Shown here piece after piece: positions 20,411 through 31,094 of a DNA stretch of 64,000 bases (positions are counted from its first letter, which is position 1; every line of letters begins with the position of its first letter). Source of the stretch: Ichthyophis bannanicus (Eukaryota; Chordata; Amphibia; Gymnophiona; Ichthyophiidae); assembly GCA_033557465.1 (NCBI GenBank), contig CM066034.1, forward strand, positions 414,944,159-415,008,158, given 5' to 3'. A program made the translations under genes and the position numbers. The notes beneath the pieces were generated by a model. The model saw nothing but the letters and a program-made list of their open reading frames with translations, searched no databases and was not told where the DNA came from.

Positions 20411-21471
20411 AGGTCTGGGGCAAAGCCCAGATGGAGAGGTTCCCTCTGTGAAAGCTGCAGCAGTAGTGGGAACCATGGCTGTCAAGGCCAATAAGGAGAG
20501 AAAAGGATCATGGAGCCCTTGTCGGCCAGGAGCTTCAGGAGGGTTTTTGCCATGAGTGATATTGGGGAGTATGCATACAACAAGCCCTCCCCCCAATGGA
20601 GGAGGAAGGCATCCAAGGCCAGGTGGTTACTGGCCGGCATCCTAGAGCAGAACCGGGCCACCTTGTCATTGTGTGCCGTGGTGAAGAGATCCACCACAGG
20701 AATGCCCCACTCCTGAAAGATCCAGTTCATCACTGACCTTTTGTGGGTCCACTCATATGGCTGAAAAACAGAAGAACATAAGAAATGCCATACTGGGTCA
20801 GACCAAGGTCCATTGAGCCCAGTATCCTGTTTCCAACAGTAGCCAATCCAGGTCACAAGTACCTGGCAAGTTCCCAAAAAGGTACAAAGCTTCCACAATG
20901 CTTGTCCCAGGGCAAGCAGTATATTTTCCGAGTCCTCTTTAATAAGGACTTGGCTGAGCTTGTTCACTAGGCCGTTGAGCTCGCTGGGAAGATAAAGTTG
21001 CTCTGAGGTCCATGCCATAGAGCAGGGCAAACTTCCACAACTGAACAGACTTCCAGCAGAGGAGGTATGAACCTGTGTCCCTGTACTTGTTAATGTAGAT
21101 CACCACCACCTTGTTGTCCATTTGGATCAGGACCACCTGATTAGCCAGGTGTGCTCAGAAGGCGCAGAGGGCTTTGGGCTATCCCCTAAAGCTTGAGAAA
21201 GTTGATCTGGAGCAGGCTTTCCTGCTCAGACCACAGGCCCTGCATACACAGGCCATCCAGGTGGGCTCCCCAGCATCCGTCATGAGCATCTTGCAGGAGC
21301 TGCTGTCTGGAACAGGATGCCTTGCAGCAGATTCGCTGGCTTGAGCCAATGAAGGGACCGCACCATGGGCGCGGTGACTGCGACACTTTCTTGGAAGTGA
21401 CCCGTCACCTGCTTCCATTACATTCTTAAGGTCCATAGGCCTGTCTCATGAAGAGATGAGCTTGAGGGGTG
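20410..21471 (-). pseudogene. DIRS copy D RNase H and downstream domain, with CR1 exonised in frame
   Basis: The minus strand from the right shows ASCSRQQLLQDAHDG-like frames of the RNase H start (LDASLLG equivalent), then 'VLIQMDNKVVVIYINKYRDT' at 21080-21136 (third catalytic Asp). After a CR1 piece come QPYEWTHKRSVMNWIFQEWG and VVDLFTTAHNDKVARFCSRM, the block that follows RNase H in DIRS. A 182-codon open frame (20482-21030) runs through the whole CR1 insertion. Confidence 0.7.
20771..20945 (-). mobile_element. CR1 LINE 3' end, 175 bp
   Basis: Starts 'AGAACATAAGAAATGCCATA' and contains 'GGTCAGACCAAGGTCCATTG', then the usual end region. Very short 5'-truncated copy. It sits inside DIRS copy D and is read through in frame. 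Confidence 0.85.
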
Positions 21472-22655
21472 ACATTTTTTTATTTTATTTATTTGTTACA
21501 TTTCTATACCACCCCTTCCAGAGATCAGGGGCAATTTACAAGGAACCCAAAGAAACAAGTACATGGAACAGGAACAAACGTTTTACAGGTAACTTGATTT
21601 GCGGGTAGGATCAGTGAATTGGAGGTTACAATTTTTTAGAAAACTATGTACAACTTAGCAGGAAGTCTTCATGCTCAAGTTTGCCTTGCATTGCCCTTAT
21701 CTTGGTTTTGTTAGCTGGTGAGTTGCCTCTGTGGTGCGTGTGTGTTTGGATATGAGTTTTCTGCTCCATAGTGCATGGTAAAGAGGTGGGTTTTTAGCTG
21801 CTTTCTGTAATCTTTGAGGTCTTTTGTTGCGCGGATGTGTAGTGGGAGGGAGTTCTAGATGCTAGGGGCAGCATAGGAGAAAGCTCTGGAGCTGGTGGCT
21901 TGTTTTGTTTTGCGGATGCAGGGTGGGATTGTTATAGAGTGGAGGGCATTCTCCCTGTGTGATCTGTTGTTTGTTGGGGTGAGAAGGAGGGTTGAGAGGA
22001 AAGAGGGGGTAACATTGTTGATGAGTTTGAATGATGTTACAAGTAGTTTATATCTTATCCATCTTTCTATTGGGAGCCAGTGTAGGGCGTATAGAAGGGG
22101 TGTGACATGGTCGGTTAGTCTGGCTTTGCAGGTGATCCAAGCTGTGATGTTTTGCATTTGTTGAAGTATGTGTAGACTCTTTGCTGGTAGACCCTGCAAC
22201 AAGCTGTTGCAGTAGTCGAAGTGGGGGGGGGGGGTGATGATGGATTGAATGACTGCTCTGAAGTCGTTATCTTCAAGGAGGAGTCTTAGTTGTTGCATGG
22301 ATTTTAATTTGTATAGGATTGTTCTGGCTGTTCGTTTCAGGTGGGGTATCATGCTGAGGGAGGTATCCAGGATTACACCAAGGTATTTAACTTCTTGTTT
22401 GATTGGGATTGTGGTGTTGTTGATGGTAATGGTTTGGGGTAGGGTTGTGTCTTGGTTCCTTGTGATGTGCAGCGCTTCCGTCTTCTTGTAATTTAGGCTG
22501 AGGTTGTTGGATTTCAGCCAGGAGTCAGTTTCCTTAATGCATTCGTCCAGGTTGTTGTAGGTGGGGTTATTTACATTTATAGGGAGCGACAACATGATGT
22601 CATCCGCATAGATGTGGTACTGAATGTTGTGTTTTTGGACTATGTGGGTGATAGG
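21472..22655 (-). mobile_element. L2-clade LINE, 5'-truncated, minus strand
   Basis: The tail is T-rich (TTTATTTTATTTATTTG) at 21476-21496. A 277-codon open frame (22688-21855) starts just outside in DIRS sequence. It covers the RT palm (YHIYADDIMLSLPINVNNP), LSLNYKKTEALHITRNQDTT, IKQEVKYLGVILDTSLSMI, and the C-terminal region (HVTPLLYALHWLPIERWIRY) with SSRAFSYAAPSI at its end. The short repeat GGTGAC at both edges may be the target duplication. It is relatively young: no stop across 800 bases. Confidence 0.85.
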
Positions 22656-23461
22656 TGACGACATGCACCATGGCTGCCATGTGACCAAGGATCCTCAGCA
22701 TTCCTCGGGATGTAGTGTGGCACTGGCACTGCATTACACCCACAACTGCAACCAGCCGCTGCATGCAATTTACAGGTAGAAAGGTCCACGCCCAAGTGGT
22801 ATCGAGGAGGGTCCTGATGAACTCCAGTTGCTGTGTGGGCTGGAGATGGGACTTTGGGTAATTGATTACAAAGCTGAGGTGCTTGAGCACCTGAATGGTG
22901 AGCTTGGCAGACTGCTGGATGCTGTCCAGCATGGGACCCTTGATAAGCCAGCCGTCTAGGTAGGGGAATATGAAGACCTTCATGGTCCAGCCATAAGCGG
23001 CCATGACCGCCAGGCACTTTATGGAGACATGTGGAGCTGAGACCAGCTCAAAGGGAAGCACTCAGTATTGATAGTGTTGGCCCCCCAGCACAAACTGTAG
23101 GTACTGTCTGTGATTCAGGTGATCGGGATGTGTGTGTATGCATCGTTTAGATCCAAGGAGCACAGCCAATTGTCCTGTAGAAGGCATGGGAGCAATGTCC
23201 CCAGCGAGACCATTTTGAACTTCTCGTGCACAAGGAACCGGTTTAGGTTTTGCAGGTTCAAGATGGGCCTGTACCAGCCAATTTTCTTGGGGATCAGGAA
23301 GTATCTGGAATAGAAGCCCCATCTGACCTGAGCCGGAGGAACCAGCACTATGGCGATGTTGGCTAATAGAGTGGAGACTTCTTCCTGGAAAAGGCTCCGG
23401 TGCGCGGGGTCCATAGACTGCTCTCCTGGGATGTATGGAGATGGCAGCTGGGCGAGGTGCA
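22656..23461 (-). pseudogene. DIRS copy D reverse transcriptase
   Basis: From the right: GFYSRYFLIPKKIGWYRPIL and NRFLVHEKFKMVSLGTLLP, then LCSLDLNDAYTHIPIT (motif A, catalytic Asp). After a frame change comes LPFELVSAPHVSIKCLAVMAAYGWTM-like sequence, then VFIFPYLDGWLI, which is the YLDD box with the second Asp changed to Gly. It ends at LGHMAAMVHVV, where the L2 is inserted. The changed active site and frame breaks make it inactive. Confidence 0.8.
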
Positions 23462-23800
23462 GCTAATATCCACTTTTATTTTTTTAAAATCATTTTTATT
23501 AAGCAAGACAGAACAATCACAAAGAACAACCAGCAGTATCAATTAGGTATACATTAACAGCTCAAGACATAACCGGCACCCGGGTGGGGCTGTGTCTTCT
23601 CCTCCACCCGGTTCTACTAGCCAGAAGTTGTAACTTCCATCGAACCCACAGTTTTCCGTTTTCTTCCTTAACCAACCCCCCCGACCCCTCCTCCCCATCC
23701 CCCCCCCGACGCAGCCCCCACTCCACTCCACCCCTCCCCATAACCCATCCCCCTCGCCACCCATCCCTATTCCGCCTAAGCCATTCCCTACGCTATACCT

Positions 23801-24238
23801 TCAATAATAAGCCTGGAGCACTTCATTGCGAATAGCAGGGCGTAAAGTGTGGATATAGGGCTCCCAGGTCAATAGAAAGGATGCCCAACGCTTAGGCTTG
23901 CCCCTCGCCCCTTGTTTCTCTAATTGCATTAACTGGTGAAAGCTATTGCGCCACTCCCAGAAGGAGGGAGGGGCCTCCTCCCGCCATCTACGCAGCAGCG
24001 GACCCTTCCCCACCAGGCAGGCCTTCCTGAGCAATAGGCGTTCCCAGCAACCCTTAGGGTGGAGTGTACCCAGCTGATCCAGCACCACAAGAGACCCCGT
24101 CCAACTAATCCGTTGGCTCAGCACGCCACTCATATATTCCCGAATTTGTATCCAGTACCGGCGAACCTTTGGGCATCCCCACCACATATGCCCCAAGTCC
24201 GCCAGTGGTGATTGACATTTCGGGCAACTCCCGTCCAC
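23801..24238 (-). pseudogene. Tx1/L1 ORF2, C-terminal cysteine domain
   Basis: Reads CPKCQSPLADLGHMWWGCPK near its start, a C-x2-C-x8-H-x4-C pattern matching the cysteine motif at the C-terminus of L1-clade ORF2, needed for ribonucleoprotein function in studied L1s. It then reads RKACLVGKGPLLRRWREEA and FLLTWEPYIHTL. One base out of frame with the preceding RT part. Confidence 0.85.
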
Positions 24239-25557
24239 TGTAAGATGGCTGCGGAGAGTGCGCGTCTCGGGGAGAAATGGGCTCTAAGAATACACTTTAA
24301 TTGTATCTCTTTCCAGCGAGCCCCTTCAACTAGTTCCCTGATATTTCTCAAGGCACGATGAACCAAGCCCGGCTCCACTGCCGCCCCCAGTTCGCTAGCC
24401 CATTGGCGCTCGTCCCCGGAGTAATCAATCGGAGGCACCCAATTATCGATACGTCGCTTCAGCCCCGCAATAGTGGGCGGTAAGTCCGCCCCGAGCTCAA
24501 AAAACTCAAGAATCCGCGATGCCCGCGTAGCCTCAAGCCCCCTCCTAGGTAAGGAAGCTACATAGTGGGATATCTGGGCATATGCAAAAATATGTCGATA
24601 GTCCAGTTCATATTCCCCCCGTAATAGCGCAAAGGATTTACACCTCCCTTCCTGGTCCACAAGATGGCCCAAATACCGGATCCCCTTCCGTTCCCAGAGT
24701 CTGAACATAGCCGTGTCAGTTCCTGGGGCAAAACAAGCGTTTCCTTGCAGGGGCAACCAACTGGAAACCTCCGAAGATTCCCCCCACCATGCGTTGAGCT
24801 GCTGCCAGGACCATCTGGCCGGCCGTATTAACACACTCTGAATTACCCAATCTGGCAATTTCGACCTAGCCAGGTGTAATGCCGCCGTCAATGTCTGCGG
24901 GGCGATTAGGGCCGATTCCAACGCTCTAGGAGTGTAGACCTCGGTGTCCCCCAGCCAATCCCCAATATGTCGTGCTTGACAGGCCAGGGCATATAACCGC
25001 AGGTCGGGGATCCCTATCCCTCCGTTTCTCCAACTTCGCTGTAGGCGAGACATCGGGATACGGGCCCGAGCCCCTCTCCACAGAAAGCTGCGGAAAACCC
25101 GTTCAAAGTCTCGGATATCACCGTTCCGCAGCCAAACTGGCAATGTCTGCAACCAGTACAGTATATGGGGGAAAATCACCATGCTTAAGGCTGCCGCTCG
25201 GCCCAATAATGACAAAGGAAGAGGCGCCCACGCCTGCAGCTGCAGTCGAGTCTTAGCTAGTATCCGGCGGACATTCACTTGGTATAGAGACTTGGGATCT
25301 CTAGTCAACGAGATCCCGAGATATATAAAAGCCTCCTCTGCCCACCGAAGAGGAAAGGAATCACCCCAGTCGGCTCGGAGAGTACCCCCCACGTCTAACG
25401 CTTCGGACTTGCCCATGTTAATGCGCAATCCCGCAAAACTCCCGAACCGTGTAAACTCTTCTAATAATCGCGGAAGGGAGGACCTCGAGGCCGTCAAATG
25501 TACAAGCAGGTCATCAGCAAAGGCCGCTATTTTGAACCCAACCTGACCCATCCGCAC
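24130..25557 (-). pseudogene. Tx1/L1 ORF2, RT palm end, thumb and connection
   Basis: A 475-codon open stretch. It begins just before the catalytic box (QVGFKIAAFADDLLVHLTAS, FADD), followed by LRINMGKSEALDVGG, FIYLGISLTRD and RSFLWRGARARIPMSRLQR (the conserved L1 thumb W.G.R.R motif), then a long C-terminal region. Continuous over 1.4 kb. The shift from the upstream part (25514-25786) lies at a run of seven C at 25571-25577. Confidence 0.9.
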
Positions 25558-25786
25558 TCACTCCCGCAATCCCCCCCGCTGCCTCAATTTTTCGTATCAG
25601 TGGATCAAGGGACAGAACAAACAGCAGGGGGGAGAGGGGGTATCCTTGCCGAGTGCCCCTCTGCAGTGCAAACGCATCCGATAGGGTGCCATTACACAGC
25701 ACACTCGCCGTGGGGTTAGCATAAAGAAGCCCCACCATACGGCAGAAGGACTCCCCCAGCCCATAACACGGCAACAGGAACTTCAA
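25514..25786 (-). pseudogene. Tx1/L1 ORF2, RT motif B segment
   Basis: Reads GESFCRMVGLLYANPTASVL and LQRGTRQGYPLSPLLFVLSL, the QG.P.SP.LF motif of RT. Separated from the neighbouring segments by single frame changes, one upstream between 25786 and 25839 and one at the C7 run 25571-25577. Confidence 0.85.
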
Positions 25787-25838
25787 ATACTGCCAGCCCA
25801 GCCCACCCGGTCAAAGGCTTTCTCAGCATCAAAGCTGA

Positions 25839-26750
25839 TCAAGAGCGAGGGGGTCCCACGACGGCGCACACCCATTCCAAGGACGCCAGGATCTTGCGCA
25901 GATTGCGTACCGCGTAGCGGCCCTTCACAAAGCCAACTTGAGACTCGTGAACCAAGTCTCCGAGCACTAAGGCAAGCCGGGTCGCGAGGACCTTTGCCAA
26001 GATCTTCAAGTCGAAGTTAAGTAGGGAAATGGGCCTGTAAGATTCTGCCTGTAGGTGGTCTTTGCCCGGCTTAGGGAATAAGATAATATGGGCATGATTC
26101 CCCCCCCACGTAAACGTCCCCTGTGTTATCCGGTGCTGGTAGACTGCCACTAGTGTGGTTGGCAACACATCACCCAGTAGTTTATAAAACTCAGCCCCTA
26201 AGCCATCCGGCCCCGGGGCTTTGCAGTAACTCGCCTGTTGGATCACCGAAGCAACTTCTTCCGTCGTGACCGGCACCTCCAAACTCGCCCGTTGTTCCGC
26301 ATCAAGCTGGGGGAGCGACATTTCCTTCAGGTACTCCTGCATAGCACTCCTCAGATCGGCTCCCCGTGTATACAGTTGTTGGTAGAACCGACGGAAGATC
26401 TGAGCGATCTCCCGACTCTCTGCTTGTATATGACCTTGCTCATCTCGTAAAGCTGCCACTGTACGGGTCGCCCCCTTTCCCCGCAGGCACCGAGCCAGTA
26501 ATTTCCCAGATTTATCCCCGAAGCGATAAAGTTGGTATTTGTAATATAAAAAGGACTTCTTGGCCCTCTGATGAATTAGTTCATTAAGAGCCAATTGGGA
26601 TTCCCACAGCAGTTGCTTGTTTGCCGCCGATGGATTAACAGCCTGACGACGCCTAGCTCGGCAGACCTGCGCTTCAAGTCGAATAATCTGCTTCGCCACC
26701 AGTTTACGCTTACGTGCCACGTATCCTATAATGTCTCCTCGTAAAACCAC
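25839..26750 (-). pseudogene. Tx1/L1 ORF2, linker and RT fingers
   Basis: A 303-codon open stretch. First comes the Z-like linker (ARKRKLVAKQIIRLEAQVCR), then the pre-RT conserved DKSGKLLARCLRGK and YCKAPGPDGLGAEFYKLLGD, then IILFPKPGKDHLQAESYRPI and SLLNFDLKILAKVLATRLAL. The motif A aspartate falls at the next frame break (about 25840). Confidence 0.9.
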
Positions 26751-26862
26751 TTTAGCCGTCTCCCAGAATAGTTCAGGATTGTCACGATGCGGCTCATTAT
26801 AGGTTGTAAACTCGTGCCATCGCTGCTTGAGAAACGAAGAGAACTCAACGTCCCTAATTAAG

Positions 26863-27708
26863 TCAACAGGGAAACCGCCAGAGACGAGCTGGGGGGGCCG
26901 AGTCCCGCCACTCCAGGTCCACCCAGATTAAAGCATGGTCGGAAATTTCCAAGGGACCGATCTGCGCGTCGAGGACATAAGTAAAAAGTCTTTCCGAGAC
27001 TAGCACATAATCGATTCTAGCACTAGTGCCATGTGCTCTAGACTGGTGTGTAAAATCACGTTCCCCAGGGTGGAGAAGCCGCCACGGGTCCACCAGTTGT
27101 AAACGTCGCCGCATATGATGCAACGCCTTAGTGCCCTGTCGTCGGGTCCCCCCTCCCCCAGCTCTGGACACGTCAAGCTCTAAATCGAGTACACCGTTAA
27201 AGTCACCGGCTAAGATCAGCGGGGCGTCAGGCAGCTGTTCCACACCAGAACCCAAACGGGCATACAAGTCCCGATCCACTACATTTGGGCTGTACAAATT
27301 GCCCAAAATCACAGGTTGCCCTTCCAATGTCCCGGATACCATAATATATCGACCCTCTGGGTCAACATAGACCGCTTCCTTAGTGAATCGGAGTCTCTTG
27401 TGGATTAGAATAGCCACCCCACCCTTCCTACCCAATGCAGGGGCCCCCCATACTTGTCCAACCCAGTCCCTTTTAAGCTTAGCATGCTCCTCTATGCTCT
27501 GGGGAGTCTCTTGCAGCATAGCAATGTCGCACTGGTGTCGTGCCAGGGCCCGCAGCACTTTATATCGCTTGATAGGGGTTCCTATTCCACAGACATTCCA
27601 GGAAAGAATCCTCACGTCTGCCGAAATTGTAAGTAATTGGGCAAGACCGTATCTATCATTTGCCCGGAGAGACCCCCCCAGCCTGAGGTCTCCCCCTCCC
27701 TCTCCCAT
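26863..27708 (-). pseudogene. Tx1/L1 ORF2, endonuclease domain
   Basis: A 281-codon stretch with a complete set of AP-endonuclease motifs: ILSWNVCGIGTPIKR (Asn), CDIAMLQETPQSIEE (catalytic Glu), KGGVAILIHKRL, PLILAGDFNGVLDLELD (Asp and Asn), ARIDYVLVSERL and LEISDHALIWVDLEW (Asp-His). All visible catalytic positions are kept. The frame is lost at a G7/C7 run at 26892-26898. The start codon is taken as the first Met of the frame (27708). Most of the N-terminal 35 residues is a leader not seen in the motif set. Confidence 0.92.
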
Positions 27709-27719
27709 AAGAATGGCTT

Positions 27720-28642
27720 AGTAGTCCCTAATCGGTATCGTAGGGGCTGTGTCTCCCCCCCCCTCTATCCCTACCACCCCTCCCTTCCCCCATTCCCCAT
27801 CGCCCCCTCCCCCCCCTCTACCCCAATCTCCATCCCCACTCTCCGCCACCCTCCCATCGTGACCACTTGAGATGTGAACGGGTCCCCCTCCCCCCCAGTA
27901 TCTTTTTATTTTGTAGAGTCCCCAACCGCGATCGCTAGTCTGATAATCCCCTCCTCCCTAATAATGGCCCCCCTATCCAACCCCCCTCCCCCCCCCACCC
28001 AGCCGATCCCCCAGCTCCCCCCGATCACCCCCCGCCCCCCCACCCCCCCCCCCCACCCCCCCCCCCCCCCCCCCACTGCAAACATGAAAACAGCAAATTT
28101 TTATTTTTTTTTAACAGGCTAACAGGCCTATATGTAAATCAGCAGAGAAGGAACAAAACGGGGGGGGGGGAGGGGGGGAAGGGGGAGAAAACCAAACGGG
28201 GAACAGAGAGAGAGGGGGGGAAGCAACAAGAAAAATAACATGGTTGCCAGAACGGCCAACATCACCCCTTTAAACCCGCTGCAGGTCCTGCTGTTCCAGG
28301 CAGCCGATACGGGGCGGAGGCCTAAGATTCCAACCACCGCAGGGCCAATAGTTAGGCCAAACGCCCCGGCCTTCAGCCGACATCGGATGTACCCCTAGGA
28401 GAGGGGCAAAGGTCCGGGCCCACAGGTGGAGGGAGGCTGTAAATGAAGGTCGCCGATATCCAGCACCCTGGTCTCGCCGCAGCCACGGACATAGTTGTAG
28501 GGCTGGAGCTATAACCCGTTGCTCCCCAGCAGGCACGATAGCTCTCTCAGCTCATAGGGGGGCCAGTCACACCGCCCTATACGGGTTTACACTCCTGCCC
28601 ATCTCGTGCCCCTTCACAGGTAGTCCATTTTTGAGGCCCATG
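27720..28642. other. C-rich inter-ORF region of the Tx1/L1 LINE
   Basis: Between ORF1 and ORF2, on the plus strand C-rich with long C runs. 28021-28074 is almost pure C, and 27730-28020 is C/T/A-rich. On the minus (sense) strand this is a G-rich tract able to form G-quadruplexes. No coding frame of note. The homologous inter-ORF part of the old L1 (16520-16780) is likewise C-rich on the plus strand. Confidence 0.8.
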
Positions 28643-29587
28643 TCACTGTATGCTCGCTCTCTGATCGTCCGTTGGGGATGCCAGCAGCCGTTCCACATAG
28701 GCTGTTGCCTCCGTCGCAGTTTCCATTACCCGGTGAGTGCCCTGGTGTATTATATGTAAACGGGCTGGGTACTGCACGTGAAAGCGGATGTTCGCAGCAA
28801 TTAAGCGTTGGCAGACCGGCGCGTAGGCCTTACGTCGTTGGCTCAGCGCGGTGGAATAATCTGGTGTAATGCGAATCCGCATGTTCCTATATTCCACCAT
28901 GCCTTTTTGCCGCGCTGCCCGCAGTAGATCCTCTTTTTGTGTGTAGTAATGGAATCTGGCCAAAACCACCCTGGGCCGCGTGTTCTGTCCTTGCGGCCGT
29001 GGCCCTACTCTGTGGGCTCTGTCGACCACGATAGGGTTGGTCCCATCTTCCCGGTCGAGTAGAGAGGCGGCCAGCTTTTCAATCAGGTCCCGCAGTTCTT
29101 TATCAGGTAGTAGTTCATCTACGCCCAAGAAGCGCAGATTTTGACGTCGGGATCTATTTTCCAATTCATTGAGTTTTAGCTCTTGTGCTCTGGATGCTTT
29201 CTGCAGTGCACTCAGGTCCCGCTTTAGCTGTTCCACTTCCTCCTCGGCTTGCATTATGCGGTCTTCCGCCTCCTGCACCCGCGCGCCCAGCGCTGACAAG
29301 GAACCTTGCAGCGTGTCCATTTTACCACTCAGAGTATCAAATCGTGTGGCCAGTGCGGCTGTAACCGCCGCCGAGATGTCTTCTATCATAGTGGAGGGGG
29401 TCGCGGTACTCGCTTTAGAGGGGGAGTCCGCCATTTTCGGTGGTCCAACAGCGCGGTCTTTCTCCCGCCTCCCCGCCTTCGCTGTAGCTGCCATTTCCCG
29501 GTTCTCCCCCAGCGAGGGATAAAAGACACGGCAACTTCTCCTTCGGGGCTTAGCACCGGCAAAAAATCGCCGTAATTCACGGTCCAA
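28643..29587 (-). CDS. Tx1/L1 ORF1 protein, intact
   Basis: 314 codons without interruption. Residues 1-50 are basic and Ser/Arg-rich, and about 65-140 form a coiled coil (SAAVTAALATRFDTLSGKM through LKRDLSALQKASRAQELK). The LNELENRSRRQNLRFLGVD motif at about 140-160 starts the RNA-recognition domain, with VVDRAHRVGP and RPRVVLARFHYYTQKEDLL following. The C-terminal domain carries MRIRITPDYSTALSQRRKAY. This is the domain order of L1 ORF1 nucleic-acid chaperones, which trimerise through the coiled coil and coat element RNA in cytoplasmic particles. Of the clear element genes in the window it is one of the very few without a break. It could start further in, for example at the Met before ADSPSKAS. 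Confidence 0.92.
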   Translation of the reverse strand: MDRELRRFFAGAKPRRRSCRVFYPSLGENREMAATAKAGRREKDRAVGPPKMADSPSKASTATPSTMIEDISAAVTAALATRFDTLSGKMDTLQGSLSALGARVQEAEDRIMQAEEEVEQLKRDLSALQKASRAQELKLNELENRSRRQNLRFLGVDELLPDKELRDLIEKLAASLLDREDGTNPIVVDRAHRVGPRPQGQNTRPRVVLARFHYYTQKEDLLRAARQKGMVEYRNMRIRITPDYSTALSQRRKAYAPVCQRLIAANIRFHVQYPARLHIIHQGTHRVMETATEATAYVERLLASPTDDQRASIQ

Positions 29588-29679
29588 ATCAACGGTCAGG
29601 GACGAGGGGGCCCGGAGCTAAGGTGACTCACGTCTTCCCAGCTCACCACATCACGTGATCCCCGCTAATATCCACTTTA

Positions 29680-31090
29680 AATGATGTATAACACCCAGGT
29701 GTCCAAGATGATTAGAGGCCACCTGTGGGAGAAGTGGATGGGTCACCCCCTACCTGAGGGGGTACCCTAGTGGACAGCGGCCAGCTGGCTATACTCCTGA
29801 GGAACCTATCAAAAACTCACCCTTGGCTTGGGCTGCGGGGTGGGTTGAGCCATCAGGGCTTTCTTCCTCCACTGTTGGTAGGGGTCTGACCTTTGGCTGG
29901 ACCTGCGGCTGGGTCGGGAAATACTGGCGCGGGCATGGGTAAAGGCCTTCGTACCCAGGTGTTTCTTCCATGCGGGATTCACAGTCTTCTTGGAGAGCCT
30001 AGAGAGGGTCACATGCTCCTTCTTGAGCTCCTCTGCCTTTTCTTCTACCGGCTTCCTGAAGAGCTTCTCTCCCCATCAAGGGATATTGGCTATCTTGTCA
30101 TAGACCTGCTGTTCCAGGTCAGAGAACTGCAACCACGCTAGCTGGTGGGCAGCGATGTCTACCGCCGCTACTCTGCCTGCAGACATGAAAGCATCATAGA
30201 CTTCATGCACCATGAATTTAGAGCAGTCCTTGCCATGGGCCACCAAGGCCTGAAAAGCCTCGCGATGGTCCTCGGGGGCATGGTTGTCAAATTCCACCAG
30301 GTGCAGCATCATGACTTTGAGGAACATCCTCATATAGGTCTGGTAGGCCAGGACCCTGGCAACCAGCATGGAATCCTGATAGCACTTTCTCCCGGAGTCC
30401 AGGGTTCAATCCTCATGGCCTGGGGGCATCAAAGAATGCGTCTTGGTGCACTTAACCTGCTTCAAGGCCGGCTCAACCATGATGGAGGTGTGTGGTAATT
30501 GATAGCTTCTTAAAGCTTGGGGCCTTCTGGACCCAGTACAGGGAATCGAGTCTTTGGCTGATGACGGAAACTGTGAGGGGGTTTCCCACAGCTGCAACAG
30601 CAATCTTTGCAGGTCATGGTGAATGGACACCGTCACCATTTCCCTGGGGTCCAAGGGGTACTTTAGAAGCTCCAGTTCTCTGTCCTTGGTTCCTCCTCCA
30701 ATTCCAGGGAGAAGGGGATGGTCTTGGCCATGTCCCTGATGAAGTCCTGGAAAGATATGTCCTCCAGAGGCAACTTACGCTGCTCGGGGAGAGGAGACGG
30801 GTCAGATGGAAGGTCCGGAGACTGGAGGTTTGATACTGTCAATTCCTCCTCAGTCTTTCTTTCCGATTTGGATTCTGAGAGGAAGTTGAAGCAGTGTCGG
30901 GACTCCTCCCTCCTCTGGCTCCACAACTGAGGAGAGGGAAGATGCCAGTGGCCCTCGTGTCACCCTATGTGTGGGCATTCATGTCCCAGGTATCGGATTC
31001 CGACATGCTGGAGAGGGAGAAAGCTGTTGGAACCAGTATCGAAAGCCTAGAAGAAAAACCTTTTTCAGGAATGCATGAACAAATCCTAGG
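29680..31090 (-). pseudogene. DIRS copy D gag region
   Basis: The minus strand reads, from the right, a stretch rich in Glu/Ser (ESRHCFNFLSESKSERKTEE, PLEDISFQDFIRDMAKTIPF), then TSIMVEPALKQVKCTKTHSL, the block LVARVLAYQTYMRMFLKVMM with HDKCS-like sequence (AHGKDCSKFMVHEVYDAFMS), and AHQLAWLQFSDLEQQVYDK. The same blocks occur in copy E's gag (KCFQRFMLGCRIQAYELHIG, QDCSKFLSRAAYNAFESA, RQAWLQTSDLEQWVQEKL). Frame changes separate the blocks. Confidence 0.75.
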
Positions 31091-31094
31091 GGCT

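Larger units (their letters stand above)
23477..29663 (-). mobile_element. Near full-length L1/Tx1-clade LINE with 15-bp target duplication
   Basis: 6187 bp on the minus strand, flanked by perfect 15-bp repeats GCTAATATCCACTTT at 23462-23476 and 29664-29678, with a T-rich run (the A-tail) at 23474-23500. It contains a 5' UTR (29588-29663), intact ORF1 (28643-29587), a C-rich inter-ORF stretch (27720-28640) and a frame-broken ORF2 (23801-27708). Inserted in the RT/gag boundary region of DIRS copy D, whose reading resumes exactly at the far side. The perfect duplication and intact ORF1 mark it as one of the youngest insertions here. Confidence 0.93.

Noticed and set aside
25498..27870. Several plus-strand frames of 70-120 codons
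   Set aside because: Shadows of the minus-strand LINE ORF2.
28672..29575. Plus-strand frames opposite the LINE ORF1
   Set aside because: Antisense shadows of the intact ORF1 (Ser/Cys-rich reads).
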